From: Flexithrix dorotheae DSM 6795
Lineage (GTDB): Bacteria > Bacteroidota > Bacteroidia > Cytophagales > Flammeovirgaceae
Reading direction: 5' to 3'
Assembly (NCBI RefSeq): GCF_000379765.1
Contig: NZ_KB903430.1
Span: 814,953-878,952, forward strand
DNA length: 64,000 nt
Part shown: piece after piece, positions 35,755 to 45,595 of the stretch
Numbering within the stretch: position 1 is the stretch's first letter
Layout of the letters: every line of letters begins with the position of its first letter
Translations under genes and position numbers: made by a program
The notes under the pieces: model-generated
What the model saw: the letters and a program-made list of their open reading frames with translations, nothing else
Database searches by the model: none
What the model was told of the DNA's origin: nothing

Positions 35755-37338
35755 ATGGCTAATCAAATTGCAGACTTACATTGTCATCCTTCCGGCTGGG
35801 CTTTTAACAGGATGAGAAATACTTCCCTTGAATTAGACAAAGAAAAATTTCACCCCTGGACCATTGAGCAATCCAGTTTAAAAAAGCAGTTAAAAGGCGG
35901 AAGAGCCTATCGCTACAGTCAATGTGACTTCGGAAAGCTTGTTTTAAGTGGGACCAGGCTCGTTTTTGGTGCTTTATATCCACTTGAAAAAGGCTTTTTC
36001 GATGAACAACTCATTGGGGAAGGTCAGCGAAAATCGAAAAGGCACAGCTTGCTGGATATCATACAAAGCAAAACCCAAGGGCTTTCCAAAGCAAGAATTG
36101 CCTTTTTACAAAGCCCTGAATACGACTATTTTGAGGAACTGAAACTTGAATATAAATTTTACAAATCCCGGGATAACAAAGAGGAAGCAGCACTGGTTTT
36201 GATTTACGATAAGAATAAACCCACCTTATCCAAGGGGAAATATATTTTAGCCAAAAATAATGAGGACATCACCGCCAGTATTCAAAAGGAAAAGGAAGTG
36301 GCTATTGTACTCACCATAGAAGGCATTCATGCACTTGGTGTGGGAAATTTAAAAAATAAAGGTACAGATGTTTCTATTGAGCAGGTGAAAGAAAGGGTGA
36401 GGGCATTAAAGGGAGAAGCCAGCACTGAGGAAAATTGGGAACATCCTGTCTTTTTTATCACTTTTTCCCACCATTTTGATAATACCCTTTGTGGCCATGC
36501 CCATAGCTTTCCGGATGTCACAGAACTCATTTTTAACCAGCGGAAAGGGTGCAACGGCCCCATGACTCCGGAGGGACTGGAAGTTATCAGGGAAATGCTT
36601 GGTTTAAATGAAAACCTTGAAGGCACAGGAAGCAAAAGAATTTTGGTAGATGTGAAACACATGAGTGCTTTGGGAAGACAGTCTTTTTACAATGACGTCA
36701 TTAAAAAGTACAATAATTTTGCTCCTAATCGCGCACATAAAATTCCGGTAATTGCCAGCCATGTTGGATTTTCAGGAGCCAACACACTGGATGAACTTGT
36801 GAGGGATGGCGATTTAGAAAGAGATAATTTTAAAAAAGAAGGTTTTTATGCCTGGAATATCAACATTTGCCGGGAAGATGTGGAGGTCATTCACGAAAGT
36901 GAGGGATTGATTGGACTTAGTTTTGATGCCAGAATACTGGGTGTGGACAATACTCTTTTTAATGTGATTAATTTTAGAAAGAGGAATAATATAAAGGCGT
37001 TTTCCCGAACAATTAAGAAAATAGTGGAAGTGCCTTTCCGAAAACGCCTGGATAATCCGCTGGGTATTTGGAAAAGAATTTCCATAGGTACTGACTTTGA
37101 GGGCTATATAGACCCTGTTAATAAGTATTCTACAGCCATCGCATTTGGTAATTTCGGACTCGATCTGGAAGTAGAACTGAAAAAATTTCGCAGAAAAAAG
37201 CCAGAGTATTTTGGCAACCTGGATATCAGAAAAGATATAATTGAAGGGATTTTGTTTAATAATGCCTACGAATTCGTGAAAAAGCATTTTAATAAAACTT
37301 CACCAAAGCCAGTAAGTCAGGGCGATATTGTAGCTTAA
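35755..37338 (+). CDS. Membrane-dipeptidase-like metallohydrolase (M19/amidohydrolase superfamily)
   Basis: A 527-residue protein that shows the ordered metal-site motifs of the M19 dipeptidase branch: DLHCHPSGW (residues 7-15), TIEGIHAL, ITFSHHFDNTLCGHA, DVKHMSALG, ASHVGFSGANT and ISIGTDFEGYIDP. Length exceeds typical M19 dipeptidases (about 400) because of insertions. No signal peptide is visible, so it should act in the cytosol. Substrate is unknown; dipeptide, D-amino-acid or amide hydrolysis is possible. A bidirectional terminator follows. Confidence 0.8.
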   Translation: MANQIADLHCHPSGWAFNRMRNTSLELDKEKFHPWTIEQSSLKKQLKGGRAYRYSQCDFGKLVLSGTRLVFGALYPLEKGFFDEQLIGEGQRKSKRHSLLDIIQSKTQGLSKARIAFLQSPEYDYFEELKLEYKFYKSRDNKEEAALVLIYDKNKPTLSKGKYILAKNNEDITASIQKEKEVAIVLTIEGIHALGVGNLKNKGTDVSIEQVKERVRALKGEASTEENWEHPVFFITFSHHFDNTLCGHAHSFPDVTELIFNQRKGCNGPMTPEGLEVIREMLGLNENLEGTGSKRILVDVKHMSALGRQSFYNDVIKKYNNFAPNRAHKIPVIASHVGFSGANTLDELVRDGDLERDNFKKEGFYAWNINICREDVEVIHESEGLIGLSFDARILGVDNTLFNVINFRKRNNIKAFSRTIKKIVEVPFRKRLDNPLGIWKRISIGTDFEGYIDPVNKYSTAIAFGNFGLDLEVELKKFRRKKPEYFGNLDIRKDIIEGILFNNAYEFVKKHFNKTSPKPVSQGDIVA

Positions 37339-37380
37339 CAAAACAGCCTGATTAGATTGAACTAATCAGGCTGTTTTGTT
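37337..37380. terminator. Bidirectional terminator between convergent genes
   Basis: A long inverted repeat, CAAAACAGCCTGATTAG / CTAATCAGGCTGTTTTG plus two A-T pairs, 19 bp around a 6-base loop, with A-run and T-run on its two sides. It serves both the M19-like gene and the convergent LysM gene. Confidence 0.9.
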
Positions 37381-37398
37381 ACTGTTAAAGAAATATAT

Positions 37399-39285
37399 TT
37401 ATTGAAAATCGCCTTCTCCTTTTTTCCCTACAATAATTTTATCTCCCACTTTTAGTTCAGAGCCAAATGGCAAATTATTCCAGTTTCTTAAATCACTGAT
37501 AGTAGCCTTGTATTTTGCAGATAATTTATAGATATCGTCCCCATCCTGTACGGTATGATAAACTGAATTTTCATCCTGAACCGAAACAGAGCCTCCTGGC
37601 TCAGTAGCAGGTTGATTATAATTTGGAGCAGTCCCTGCCGGCTGATTGTAATTCGGCTGAGCAGGCTGGTTATAGTTAGGAACTGTGGAAGTTGCAGGGT
37701 TTACAGCAGTGTTCTGATCTGGATTATTGTTTTGTAGCGGTAATGCTCCCTGGTTTTGTGGATCACTGGGTACAGCAGGCACATTGTAGTTTGGCTGAGT
37801 AGCAGGGTTTTGAAATTCTCCCTGAGTAGGTTGAGGCTGTGTAAGTTGTGGCTGGCTGGCCACATAACCAATAGCACTCACAATCATATCATTACCTGCC
37901 AGAATCTGATCACCTGGCAGATTATTCCAGGTTTTCAGGTCATCCACACTCACCTTATATTTCCTTGCCAGGCTAAATAAAGTTTCTCCTTCTTTCACGG
38001 TATGTACTTTCGGGCTTCCGGGAATATCATTAGTCATTTTAATGATAATATTATCCCCAACATACAGCCAGGCTCCTTTTTTCAAATCATTCCAATTCAA
38101 AATTTCTTCCGGTTCTACTCCATAAGTTCTCGCCAGTTTATAAATGGTTTCTCCCCTTTTTACTGTATGGTGAATGGTTTTTACATTTACCTGAGAATAA
38201 TCTATGGGGCCACTTACCGGAGTAGCATAATTTTGAGCCACTGGCTGGTTGTCGTAAGTATTCCCGGCTGGTTGTGTAGCCACTGGCTGTGCTACCTGCT
38301 GGTTCCCTAATGCTGGGTCCATAAAGGCAACCGGATTGTTGGCATTGGGTTGGGCTATCTGCTGAGATGCACTGGAAATAGAATCAGGTAGGATAATAGC
38401 AGATTCTTTTATAGCTATTCGGTTTTCTACCTGTTGCAACTGCACGCCCTGAGGCTCTTTCACCCTTATTTGGTCTCCTGCTTTTACCTGATAATTAGTC
38501 CCCAAATTATTCCAGTCTCTCAGATCCAGCACCGTTAAGTTATACATTTTGGCAATAGAAAAAATATCATCACCTTCCTGAACGATGTAAATTGGGTTAT
38601 TTAAATCAATAGCAGGTTTTGCTACTGTTACTTCAGGTTTAACAGTTGGTTTTTCATTGGGAAGAAGCAGACCGAATTCTTTTCTTAAGTCAAACCAGGC
38701 ATCTTTCGCATTTTTTTTACTGTCTTCAGTTACTTCTCTTATTTCTATTTGAACTTTACTGCTTCTTTTTGACCGTAAAAACAACTTTCTCCCAGGAGCT
38801 AAATTTTCATTTTCAGTCATTCTGTTTTTACTCAAAAGAGAATTTAGTTTCACGGCATACATTTGTGAAATGTCCCAGATGGTTTCCCCCGGTTTTACAT
38901 AATGGTATTCTATTTCAGCCTTTGAACTTTTGGGTTTCAGGTAATAAACAGCTCCAACGATCAGTTCATCAGCAAACATTTCATCTATATCATTGTATTT
39001 GGCAAATTTCTTCATTGGAACCCCGGCAAACTCCAACAGAGAATTTACGTTCTGGTTATTTCGGGCTATAATTGCCGGCAATCCATTGGCTTTTACCAAA
39101 ATGATGGAATCCCCATTAAATGTTTTGACGGATCTTTCGGTAATTACCGGATACATCCCGTTTATCGCACTGTTTTCCAGCACGGACGTATTATGATTTA
39201 CATCCACTTCAGTGAATGAAGAAAAAAACAACAGGAAAAAAATGGAATAAATTAAAAGAGACTTCATACGATTCAAATTAATCAA
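37399..39285 (-). CDS. Exported protein with five LysM domains
   Basis: A 628-residue secreted protein. Signal peptide at the N-terminus (KSLLIYSIFFLLFFSSFT; the start may be the second Met at 39267). Five LysM units are visible: the first around YHYVKPGETIWDISQMY (residues about 127-170), the second at YIVQEGDDIFSIAKMY, a third at HHTVKRGETIYKLARTY, a fourth at VHTVKEGETLFSLARKY and the last at YHTVQDGDDIYKLSAKY. Between the fourth and fifth is a Pro/Gln/Asn-rich linker with NYNQPA repeats. LysM binds peptidoglycan, so this is a cell-wall attached protein; no catalytic domain is visible. Confidence 0.9.
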   Translation of the reverse strand: MINLNRMKSLLIYSIFFLLFFSSFTEVDVNHNTSVLENSAINGMYPVITERSVKTFNGDSIILVKANGLPAIIARNNQNVNSLLEFAGVPMKKFAKYNDIDEMFADELIVGAVYYLKPKSSKAEIEYHYVKPGETIWDISQMYAVKLNSLLSKNRMTENENLAPGRKLFLRSKRSSKVQIEIREVTEDSKKNAKDAWFDLRKEFGLLLPNEKPTVKPEVTVAKPAIDLNNPIYIVQEGDDIFSIAKMYNLTVLDLRDWNNLGTNYQVKAGDQIRVKEPQGVQLQQVENRIAIKESAIILPDSISSASQQIAQPNANNPVAFMDPALGNQQVAQPVATQPAGNTYDNQPVAQNYATPVSGPIDYSQVNVKTIHHTVKRGETIYKLARTYGVEPEEILNWNDLKKGAWLYVGDNIIIKMTNDIPGSPKVHTVKEGETLFSLARKYKVSVDDLKTWNNLPGDQILAGNDMIVSAIGYVASQPQLTQPQPTQGEFQNPATQPNYNVPAVPSDPQNQGALPLQNNNPDQNTAVNPATSTVPNYNQPAQPNYNQPAGTAPNYNQPATEPGGSVSVQDENSVYHTVQDGDDIYKLSAKYKATISDLRNWNNLPFGSELKVGDKIIVGKKGEGDFQ

Positions 39286-39942
39286 AACAGAAAAAAGTTG
39301 TTGTAAAATTATAGCAAACCATTATTGGTTTGAAGTGAGAATTTTTTGTAGGTATGCGAATCTTAAATGGCAAACAACTTACAATATCCCAAATCAATTT
39401 CTGGTTAATATAAGTAACAACAACAGTTAGTTTTTGATTTATTTTTGAACCAAGTTTTACCCTTGAAGGGCAAGTAGTGTGTGATTTAAACAGTATTTCC
39501 TTGTTGAGAAATACCTTTTTAATTTGTCTAACTCCTTATGTTGAAGCTAAAGTAGCATAAAAAATGGTAAAATAAAATTGTTAATTTTACCATCTCTACT
39601 ATTCTACACTGTATTAGGGTAAAAAAGGTTGCAAATTCACCTGAAAATTTCCTTCCTCTTAACTTTAACAGCCGATCTCCCTGGGTTTTATTGAATCATT
39701 CTTTCAGATATTTATTTACTTGATTATGCGCCTTTTATTTAAAATAATTCGGTTTAATCAGGTATTTTTCTGGAAGTTTTGCTAAACTTGCAGATTCATT
39801 TTCAGGAGGTCATAAGTAAAGGCAATTTGGTCTTTATAAAGTTTTAAAAACCAATTGATTATGATTGATTGAATCTAAGACACAATAATATAAGTATAGT
39901 ACTTACTTTAAACAACTTATTATTTATCACCCCAGATAATTT
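39286..39942. other. Long divergent intergenic region with one palindrome
   Basis: A 657-base spacer. A 10-bp inverted repeat ATGGTAAAAT (39564-39573) / ATTTTACCAT (39584-39593), with outer AGTAG / CTACT at 39551-39555 and 39596-39600, may be an operator or transcript hairpin. No ORF is supported. Confidence 0.45.
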
Positions 39943-40740
39943 ATGGAAAATACAGTAGCTCAAAAGCTTGCCGCCTTAGAAAAACTGCAAAACATTGATT
40001 CTAAGATTGACGAAATCAAAAAGATAAGAGGTGATTTACCTGAAGAGGTTCAGGATCTTGAAGATGAAATTGTAGGTTATGAAACAAGGGTCCAGAAGAT
40101 AAAAAATGAGATCGATCAGCTGGACGAGAACATAAAAGCACATAAGGCTGGGATAAAAGAATCTGAAAAGCTTGTTGAGAAATACGAAGCTCAGCAAATG
40201 GATGTGAGGAACAACAGGGAATATGATGCTATTACTAAGGAAATAGAACTTCAGGACCTTGAGAAACAAATCCTCAACAAAAAAATCAAAGAGACCAAAG
40301 AGGTAATTGATGGTAAAAAGGGCTTGGTAGAGGAGACAAAAGTGAAGCTGGCAGAAAGGGAAAAAGACCTTTCCAACAAGAAAGGAGAACTTGATAATAT
40401 CATTGCAGAGACTGAATTAGAGGAGAAAAAATTAGTTCAGGATAGAGAAAAAGCCATGTCTAATATTGAAGAAAGACTGGTAAACTCTTACCTGAAGATT
40501 AGAAAAAACGCTAAAAATGGCCTTGCTGTAGTACACGTACAAAGAGGGGCTTGTGGTGGTTGCTTTAATATGGTACCTCCTCAAAGACAAGCTGACATTA
40601 AAGAGAAGAAAAAGATTATTGTTTGTGAGCACTGTGGCCGAATCTTCTCCGATGTAGAATTAGTAATTGAGCCTGAAAAGCCAAAAAGAGCAGGAAGGAA
40701 AAAAGCAGCTTCCAAAACTTCAAAGGCAAAAGCAAAATAA
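39943..40740 (+). CDS. Coiled-coil protein with C4 zinc ribbon (CT398-like, zf-RING_7)
   Basis: A 265-residue protein: two long antiparallel coiled-coil helices (about 1-170), then a C4 zinc ribbon (about 195-240) with CGGCFNMVP and, later, CEHCGRIF, followed by a Lys/Ala-rich basic tail (KRAGRKKAASKTSKAK). The family is widespread and was related to secretion or tRNA/RNA-linked functions in different bacteria; its role here is unknown. The basic tail suggests nucleic-acid contact. Confidence 0.9.
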   Translation: MENTVAQKLAALEKLQNIDSKIDEIKKIRGDLPEEVQDLEDEIVGYETRVQKIKNEIDQLDENIKAHKAGIKESEKLVEKYEAQQMDVRNNREYDAITKEIELQDLEKQILNKKIKETKEVIDGKKGLVEETKVKLAEREKDLSNKKGELDNIIAETELEEKKLVQDREKAMSNIEERLVNSYLKIRKNAKNGLAVVHVQRGACGGCFNMVPPQRQADIKEKKKIIVCEHCGRIFSDVELVIEPEKPKRAGRKKAASKTSKAKAK

Positions 40741-40757
40741 ATAGATTGCCTGCTGTT

Positions 40758-41453
40758 TCAGGGGGAAATTACCAGATCCATTTTAATATCATGTGGCTCT
40801 GAAGGGATTTCGTCCAACAACTGAAATGGATAAGCAATTCCCATCTTAACTGCGTTTGGTTGAGATCGTAAAAATTTATCGTAATAACCGGCTCCAAATC
40901 CGAGCCGGTTATTTTTTTGATCAAATCCTAATCCCGGGATGATAATTAAATCTATCTTTCCCTCATATTTAATTTCTTCCCCCGGATGAAGAGTATTAAA
41001 CTTTCCCCTTACCAGATGTTCAACAGATTTTAAGTGTAAATTTTCAATTGCCCTGTCTGCCAAAGTTTTAGGAACAATAATTATCTTTTCATTTAAAAGC
41101 GCTCTTTCAATTAAAGCATAAGTATCTACTTCATTTTTGATAGGCAAATAAGTATGGATAATGTCAATCTTATTCCGGACAACAAAATCCCAGATTTTCT
41201 CACAAATTACCTTTGAATAATTGGCTACTTCCTCTGAAGTTAGCCGGGATCTTTTTTCTGCAAGAGATTGCCTCAGTATTTTCTTTTCAGCGCGCACAAT
41301 AAGTATTTCTGGTATTATTCTCACACAAATATGAATAATATTTAAATATGCCAGTTGTTTTCTCCTCAGGAATTTCACCCCCTGTTCATTTTTGCAACTC
41401 CACATGGAACATTTTACATCGGGAATGTCATTCCAGGCTACAATAAAAGCCAT
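40758..41453 (-). CDS. 5-formyltetrahydrofolate cyclo-ligase
   Basis: ATP-dependent enzyme that converts 5-formyl-THF to 5,10-methenyl-THF in folate salvage. Core motifs are RAEKKILRQSLAEKRSRL, HTYLPIKNEVDTYALI, IDLIIIPGLGFDQKNNRLGFGAGYYDKFL with the ATP-binding GFGxGYYD, and IPSEPHDIKMDLVISP at the end. The annotated frame has about 52 extra residues at the N-terminus that do not look like the family. A GTG at 41297 would begin right at the conserved RAEKK, so the real start is uncertain (ATG 41453 or GTG 41297). Confidence 0.9.
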   Translation of the reverse strand: MAFIVAWNDIPDVKCSMWSCKNEQGVKFLRRKQLAYLNIIHICVRIIPEILIVRAEKKILRQSLAEKRSRLTSEEVANYSKVICEKIWDFVVRNKIDIIHTYLPIKNEVDTYALIERALLNEKIIIVPKTLADRAIENLHLKSVEHLVRGKFNTLHPGEEIKYEGKIDLIIIPGLGFDQKNNRLGFGAGYYDKFLRSQPNAVKMGIAYPFQLLDEIPSEPHDIKMDLVISP

Positions 41454-41608
41454 ATATCTTTCTTCCTACTACTTAATAAGTAGCTTCTTTACTATTTGAA
41501 TCTCAATGCCTTTTCTTTTTATGATTTTCAGGTTAATATTGTTTTTTATAAATACAGGAAGCCTTTATTGATCAAAGACTTTTGCTTAGGAAATTATCTT
41601 GTAAAAAC

Positions 41609-42610
41609 ATGAGCCCCAAACTTCACTTTATTTTATCCATCTGTCTGGCCAGTTGCCTTTTCGCCTGTAATTCATCAAAAACAACTGAAGAGACTTCAAC
41701 TCAAACTTCTACCGAAACCGAAACTCAAGAGGAAATGGAAACCCTTTCTGCAGAAATACTAATTGATGCTAAAGCTAAACTGGGTGAAGGTGCTATCTGG
41801 CATCCCACAGAAAACAAATTTTACTGGATTGATATTGAAGGCAAAAAATTGCACATCTTCGATCCTTCTACCGGGGAAGATAGGGAAATTGATACCAAAG
41901 CGCGAATAGGCACAGTAGTGCCGGTAAAATCAGGAGGCGTACTGGCTGCACTTGAAAATGGTATCTTTAAACTGGATTTGTCTAATGAAAAGTTTGAATT
42001 AGTGACTAACCCACTGGAAGAAGGTATTCGCTTTAATGATGGTAAATGTGACCCAAAAGGAAGGTTCTGGGTAGGAAGCATGGCATTGAAAGGTACCAAA
42101 GGAGCAGCTACTCTTTACCGACTTGACACCGATGGCTCAATCCATCACATGATAGACAGTGTCACGATTTCCAATGGCATCGTCTGGTCACTTGACCAAA
42201 AGAAAATGTATTATATAGATACCCCAACAGGAAAAGTAATGGGCTATGATTATGACAATGAAACTGGCAGCATTTCCAATCCTGTAGTGGCCGTGGAAAT
42301 TCCGGAAGGAATGGGTCACCCAGATGGCATGACCATAGATGCTGAAGGCATGATTTGGATTGGTATGTGGGATGGCTATGCCGTTACCCGATGGAATCCG
42401 GAAACTGGGGAACTGTTGGGTAAAATTGAAGTACCAGCCAAAAATATAACATCCTGTGCTTTTGGAGGGGAAAACCTGGAAACACTTTATATTACTACTG
42501 CAAGTATTGGCACCCCTGAAGAAGTGCTCAATAAATATCCTCAATCGGGAGGTGTATTTGCTGTAAAACCCGGGGTAAAAGGCATTCCAGCCTTCTTTTA
42601 TGAAGATTAA
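41609..42610 (+). CDS. SMP-30/gluconolactonase-family lipoprotein
   Basis: A six-bladed beta-propeller hydrolase of about 333 residues. A lipoprotein signal (LHFILSICLASCLFACNSS) starts at ATG 41609, with the lipidated Cys in LFAC. A low-complexity Thr/Glu stretch follows. The SMP-30 pattern is LGEGAIWHPTENKFYWIDIEG, RFNDGKCDPKGRFWVGSMA, SNGIVWSLDQKKMYYIDT and GHPDGMTIDAEGMIWIGMWDG, including the metal-binding Glu, Asn and Asp positions. Probably a periplasmic lactonase of aldonolactones. Confidence 0.93.
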   Translation: MSPKLHFILSICLASCLFACNSSKTTEETSTQTSTETETQEEMETLSAEILIDAKAKLGEGAIWHPTENKFYWIDIEGKKLHIFDPSTGEDREIDTKARIGTVVPVKSGGVLAALENGIFKLDLSNEKFELVTNPLEEGIRFNDGKCDPKGRFWVGSMALKGTKGAATLYRLDTDGSIHHMIDSVTISNGIVWSLDQKKMYYIDTPTGKVMGYDYDNETGSISNPVVAVEIPEGMGHPDGMTIDAEGMIWIGMWDGYAVTRWNPETGELLGKIEVPAKNITSCAFGGENLETLYITTASIGTPEEVLNKYPQSGGVFAVKPGVKGIPAFFYED

Positions 42611-42659
42611 AAGCTGTATACTACCAATTTTTCACCCAGTTTTGTAAGACCGATTATCC

Positions 42660-43790
42660 ATGAAAATTTTTATAGTATTGAAAAAATCAACTTATTTTTT
42701 TCTTCTGATCATTGCGCTATTGGGAGGAGCAAACAGTTGTTCTGATACCGCTAAAAAAGAAGAAAAGAAAGCTAAAAAAACAGAGAAAAAAAGGGCAAAA
42801 AACCCGATCACCAGTATTTCTTCCAACCAGGAGAAAAGCGCTTTAGTCATTGGTGAAAATATTGAAGTTTCGGTGGCTCAGCTCGACACTACTATCCGAA
42901 TAGATTCTGTGGTGATTGCCGTTGATGGGAAAAAACTTTCTTCTTCTCCTACCCTTCCATTTAGTTATGAATGGAATACCAAGGATGCACTTCCCGGAAA
43001 AAGAAATGTAAGTAGTATTTCTTACCTGGAGGATGGCACCAGAGATACCAAAAGGATAACCTTCGAATTACTATCTGACATCACTCCCAAAAAATATACT
43101 TATGAAGTAGTAAGGGATTATCCCCACGATAGGGAAGCTTACACCCAGGGTTTGTTATACGAAAACGGATTTCTTTATGAAGGCACTGGTAGAAAAAAAG
43201 CTTCTTCTCTAAGAAAGGTTGATCTGCAAACAGGAAAAATTGTTCAGGCACATAACCTTAGCCCCGATTTATTTGGAGAGGGAATCACTACTTTCAAAGA
43301 TGAAATTTTTCAACTGACCTGGCAATCGCAGGAAGGCTTTGTATATGATAAGGAAACCTTTGCTTTTAAAAGGAAATTCAACTATCCTACTGAAGGCTGG
43401 GGGCTCACTACAGATGGAGAATACCTGATCATGAGCGATGGGTCCCATCAAATTTATTTCCTCGATCCTGTTGGCCTTACTGAAGTAAAAAGAATAGAAG
43501 TTTATGGAGATAAAGGGCCATTTTCCAATCTCAATGAACTGGAATATATCAATGGGGAAGTGTATGCCAATTCTTACCAGACAGATATTATCGTAAAGTT
43601 TGATCCTAAAACCGGAAAGGTATTGGGTTTTGTGGATTTAAAGGGACTTTTGGAAAAAGGTAGTATCAGAAGTAATAATGTAGATGTACTCAACGGCATT
43701 GCCTACGATAAAGAAAATGACAGGCTTTTTGTGACTGGAAAATGGTGGCCCAGGCTTTTCGAAATTCGCCTGAAAGAAATAAACAACTGA
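42660..43790 (+). CDS. Glutaminyl-peptide cyclotransferase (beta-propeller type), lipoprotein
   Basis: A 376-residue exported protein with a lipoprotein-like signal (STYFFLLIIALLGGANSC) and a Lys-rich segment after it. Residues about 60-140 form an Ig-like or similar beta domain. The C-terminal half is the Glu_cyclase_2 five-bladed propeller: YPHDREAYTQGLLYENGF, YEGTGRKKASSLRKVD, WGLTTDGEYLIMSDGS, LNELEYINGEVYANSY and VLNGIAYDKENDRLFVTGKWW. The enzyme closes N-terminal Gln to pyroglutamate in exported proteins. It follows the SMP-30 gene by 49 bases in the same direction. Confidence 0.93.
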   Translation: MKIFIVLKKSTYFFLLIIALLGGANSCSDTAKKEEKKAKKTEKKRAKNPITSISSNQEKSALVIGENIEVSVAQLDTTIRIDSVVIAVDGKKLSSSPTLPFSYEWNTKDALPGKRNVSSISYLEDGTRDTKRITFELLSDITPKKYTYEVVRDYPHDREAYTQGLLYENGFLYEGTGRKKASSLRKVDLQTGKIVQAHNLSPDLFGEGITTFKDEIFQLTWQSQEGFVYDKETFAFKRKFNYPTEGWGLTTDGEYLIMSDGSHQIYFLDPVGLTEVKRIEVYGDKGPFSNLNELEYINGEVYANSYQTDIIVKFDPKTGKVLGFVDLKGLLEKGSIRSNNVDVLNGIAYDKENDRLFVTGKWWPRLFEIRLKEINN

Positions 43791-43887
43791 TAATCAGCGG
43801 TTTTTACGAAAAACCAAAGTATCTGAAAATCAACCAAAAAATTATACCTGTCCGATTAACATTAATATAAACTGAAAATATCTGATT

Positions 43888-44799
43888 ATGAGTGGAAAGC
43901 TATTTGGAATCGATCTTGGGGGAACAAAAATAGAGGGGGTAGTGCTTAAAAGTGCTATTGCACCTGAAGTATTGGAAAGAATGAGAATTCCCACTGAGGC
44001 ACATAAAGGTTATGAGCATATTATTATGCAGATCAAAACTTTAAAGGAGATGATTGAGGAAAAATCAGGCACTTCATTTTCCACTTTAGGTATTGGTACA
44101 CCAGGAGCACTCGATCCTGCTACACAAACCATGAAAAACAGCAATACCACGGCACTCAATGGTATGCCTTTCAAAAAAGACCTGGAAGACGCGCTTGGAA
44201 TTCCAATAAAAATAGCCAATGATGCCAATTGTTTTGCCCTGGCTGAAGCTACCATGGGTGCCGTTCCGGATGCTCTGCCCAATGCTGAAGCAGTGTTCGG
44301 AGTAATTCTGGGGACGGGTGTTGGTGGAGGTGTGGTGATTCACAATAAGTTAATTAATGGCCGACATGGAATTGGCGGAGAATGGGGGCATAACTTCCTG
44401 GATGAATCTGGCGGGCCGTGTTACTGTGGATTATCTGGCTGTGTAGAAACCGTATTATCTGGTACTGGCCTGCAAAAGTATTACAAAACTATTTCTGGTA
44501 CAGAGAAGAAGTTAAAAGATATTTACCAGGCTTATTTAGACAATTCTGACCCATTTTCCACCCAGACTATCGAACGGCTAATTACTTACTTCGGAAAGGC
44601 CATTGCCTACATCATCAATTCCCTTGACCCTGATGCCATAGTACTTGGCGGAGGAGTGGGTAATATTGATGTACTCTACACTCTTGGCGTAGAAGCAGCA
44701 CAAAAACATGTTTTCAATGATACACTGGAAACCCTTTTCCTAAAACCTAAACTAGGCGATAGTGCCGGAGTATTTGGCGCAGCCATGCTGGTGAGTTGA
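43888..44799 (+). CDS. ROK-family sugar kinase
   Basis: A 303-residue ROK kinase. The ATP phosphate-binding motif is GIDLGGTKIEGVV at the N-terminus, the catalytic Asp lies in ANDANCFALAEA, LGTGVGGGVV is next, and the ROK zinc motif is GGPCYCGLSGCVE. The enzyme likely phosphorylates fructose, mannose or N-acetylglucosamine; without a DNA-binding domain it is not a repressor. No sugar pathway gene adjoins it. Confidence 0.93.
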   Translation: MSGKLFGIDLGGTKIEGVVLKSAIAPEVLERMRIPTEAHKGYEHIIMQIKTLKEMIEEKSGTSFSTLGIGTPGALDPATQTMKNSNTTALNGMPFKKDLEDALGIPIKIANDANCFALAEATMGAVPDALPNAEAVFGVILGTGVGGGVVIHNKLINGRHGIGGEWGHNFLDESGGPCYCGLSGCVETVLSGTGLQKYYKTISGTEKKLKDIYQAYLDNSDPFSTQTIERLITYFGKAIAYIINSLDPDAIVLGGGVGNIDVLYTLGVEAAQKHVFNDTLETLFLKPKLGDSAGVFGAAMLVS

Positions 44800-44827
44800 A
44801 TTTGGGTATAATTCAAATTTTATCAAA

Positions 44828-45151
44828 ATGAAAAAGAGTGAATTAAGTAAATTGAATTTTAAAAGCTTTTTGCGAGTATGCTACCCTGAAATTGAACCAC
44901 ACCTACTAAGAGAACTTGAAAGATTAAGAGATGAAATAATTACTCTGCCGGAAAGTTCTTCTGAGAACACACTTCTTACAATATTTGAGAAATCAGTAAA
45001 TAATCTCAACAGGATAGATGAAGATAATAGTATTGATGCTAGAATTGACACAGAAGAAAGAGAAGGACTTTGTAGTGTACTTTATACAATGGGTGAAACT
45101 GTAGGCCTAGATGTAAATACAGAATTTATTGATAATTGGCGAGACTGGTAG
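44828..45151 (+). CDS. Hypothetical protein, helical, unknown family
   Basis: A 107-residue soluble acidic protein made of predicted helices (LLRELERLRDEII, TLLTIFEKSVNNLNRID, REGLCSVLYTMGETVGL). I do not recognise a family; small immunity- or antitoxin-like proteins share this character, but nothing else supports that. It follows the ROK gene by 28 bases and is closed by a strong terminator. Confidence 0.65.
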   Translation: MKKSELSKLNFKSFLRVCYPEIEPHLLRELERLRDEIITLPESSSENTLLTIFEKSVNNLNRIDEDNSIDARIDTEEREGLCSVLYTMGETVGLDVNTEFIDNWRDW

Positions 45152-45220
45152 GGAAATCCTGATAAATTAAAACTATACCCAACAAGATTGTAATTCTTAT
45201 TGACCCATAGTTGACCAATC

Positions 45221-45273
45221 CGTCATCTGGAAAGCAACATTCTCATTCTTTCCAGATGACGAATTTCTTTTTA
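45221..45273. terminator. Terminator between convergent genes
   Basis: A perfect 14-bp stem CGTCATCTGGAAAG (45221-45234) / CTTTCCAGATGACG (45248-45261), followed by AATTTCTTTTTAT. It ends the rightward transcript and lies just past the end of the leftward 97-residue gene. Confidence 0.85.
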
Positions 45274-45281
45274 TTCCAATA

Positions 45282-45575
45282 CTATTTCCTTTTTAATAGA
45301 TCCTCTGCCATCACTTCCCATTCTTCTTCCAAAGAGTACTGCGGCATTTTCTTACCAGCTTTCGAATACCAATAAGCTGCATTTCCCAAATCTCCTTCTT
45401 TCCGGTGCAAATAAGCATGTACCCAACTGCCGTCTGCGTTATACACATCCTGCGCATAGTCATGAGCTTTATCCCAATTTCCATTAGCATCATACCACAA
45501 GGCGATAAGTACCTCCGACAATCCTCCGGGTGGCTGTGATTCTTTTAGTGATTTCTTAAATTCTTCAATTTCCAT
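45282..45575 (-). CDS. Small conserved-type protein with TPR-like helices
   Basis: A 97-residue protein that starts MEIEEFKKSLKESQPPGGLS and continues with two helix pairs in an SEL1/TPR-like style (LIALWYDANGNWDKAHDYAQ and AYLHRKEGDLGNAAYWYSKAGK). Trp and Tyr are frequent. The pattern recalls a family of small bacterial proteins of unknown function. It stands alone, and a MITE-like repeat lies 20 bases upstream of its start. Confidence 0.75.
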   Translation of the reverse strand: MEIEEFKKSLKESQPPGGLSEVLIALWYDANGNWDKAHDYAQDVYNADGSWVHAYLHRKEGDLGNAAYWYSKAGKKMPQYSLEEEWEVMAEDLLKRK

Positions 45576-45595
45576 TTCCTAAATTTCTCAATATA

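Noticed and set aside
41298..41453. The first 52 codons of the cyclo-ligase frame as a functional extension
   Set aside because: They do not look like the family, and a GTG sits exactly where conservation begins; I keep the long frame coordinates but do not claim the extension.
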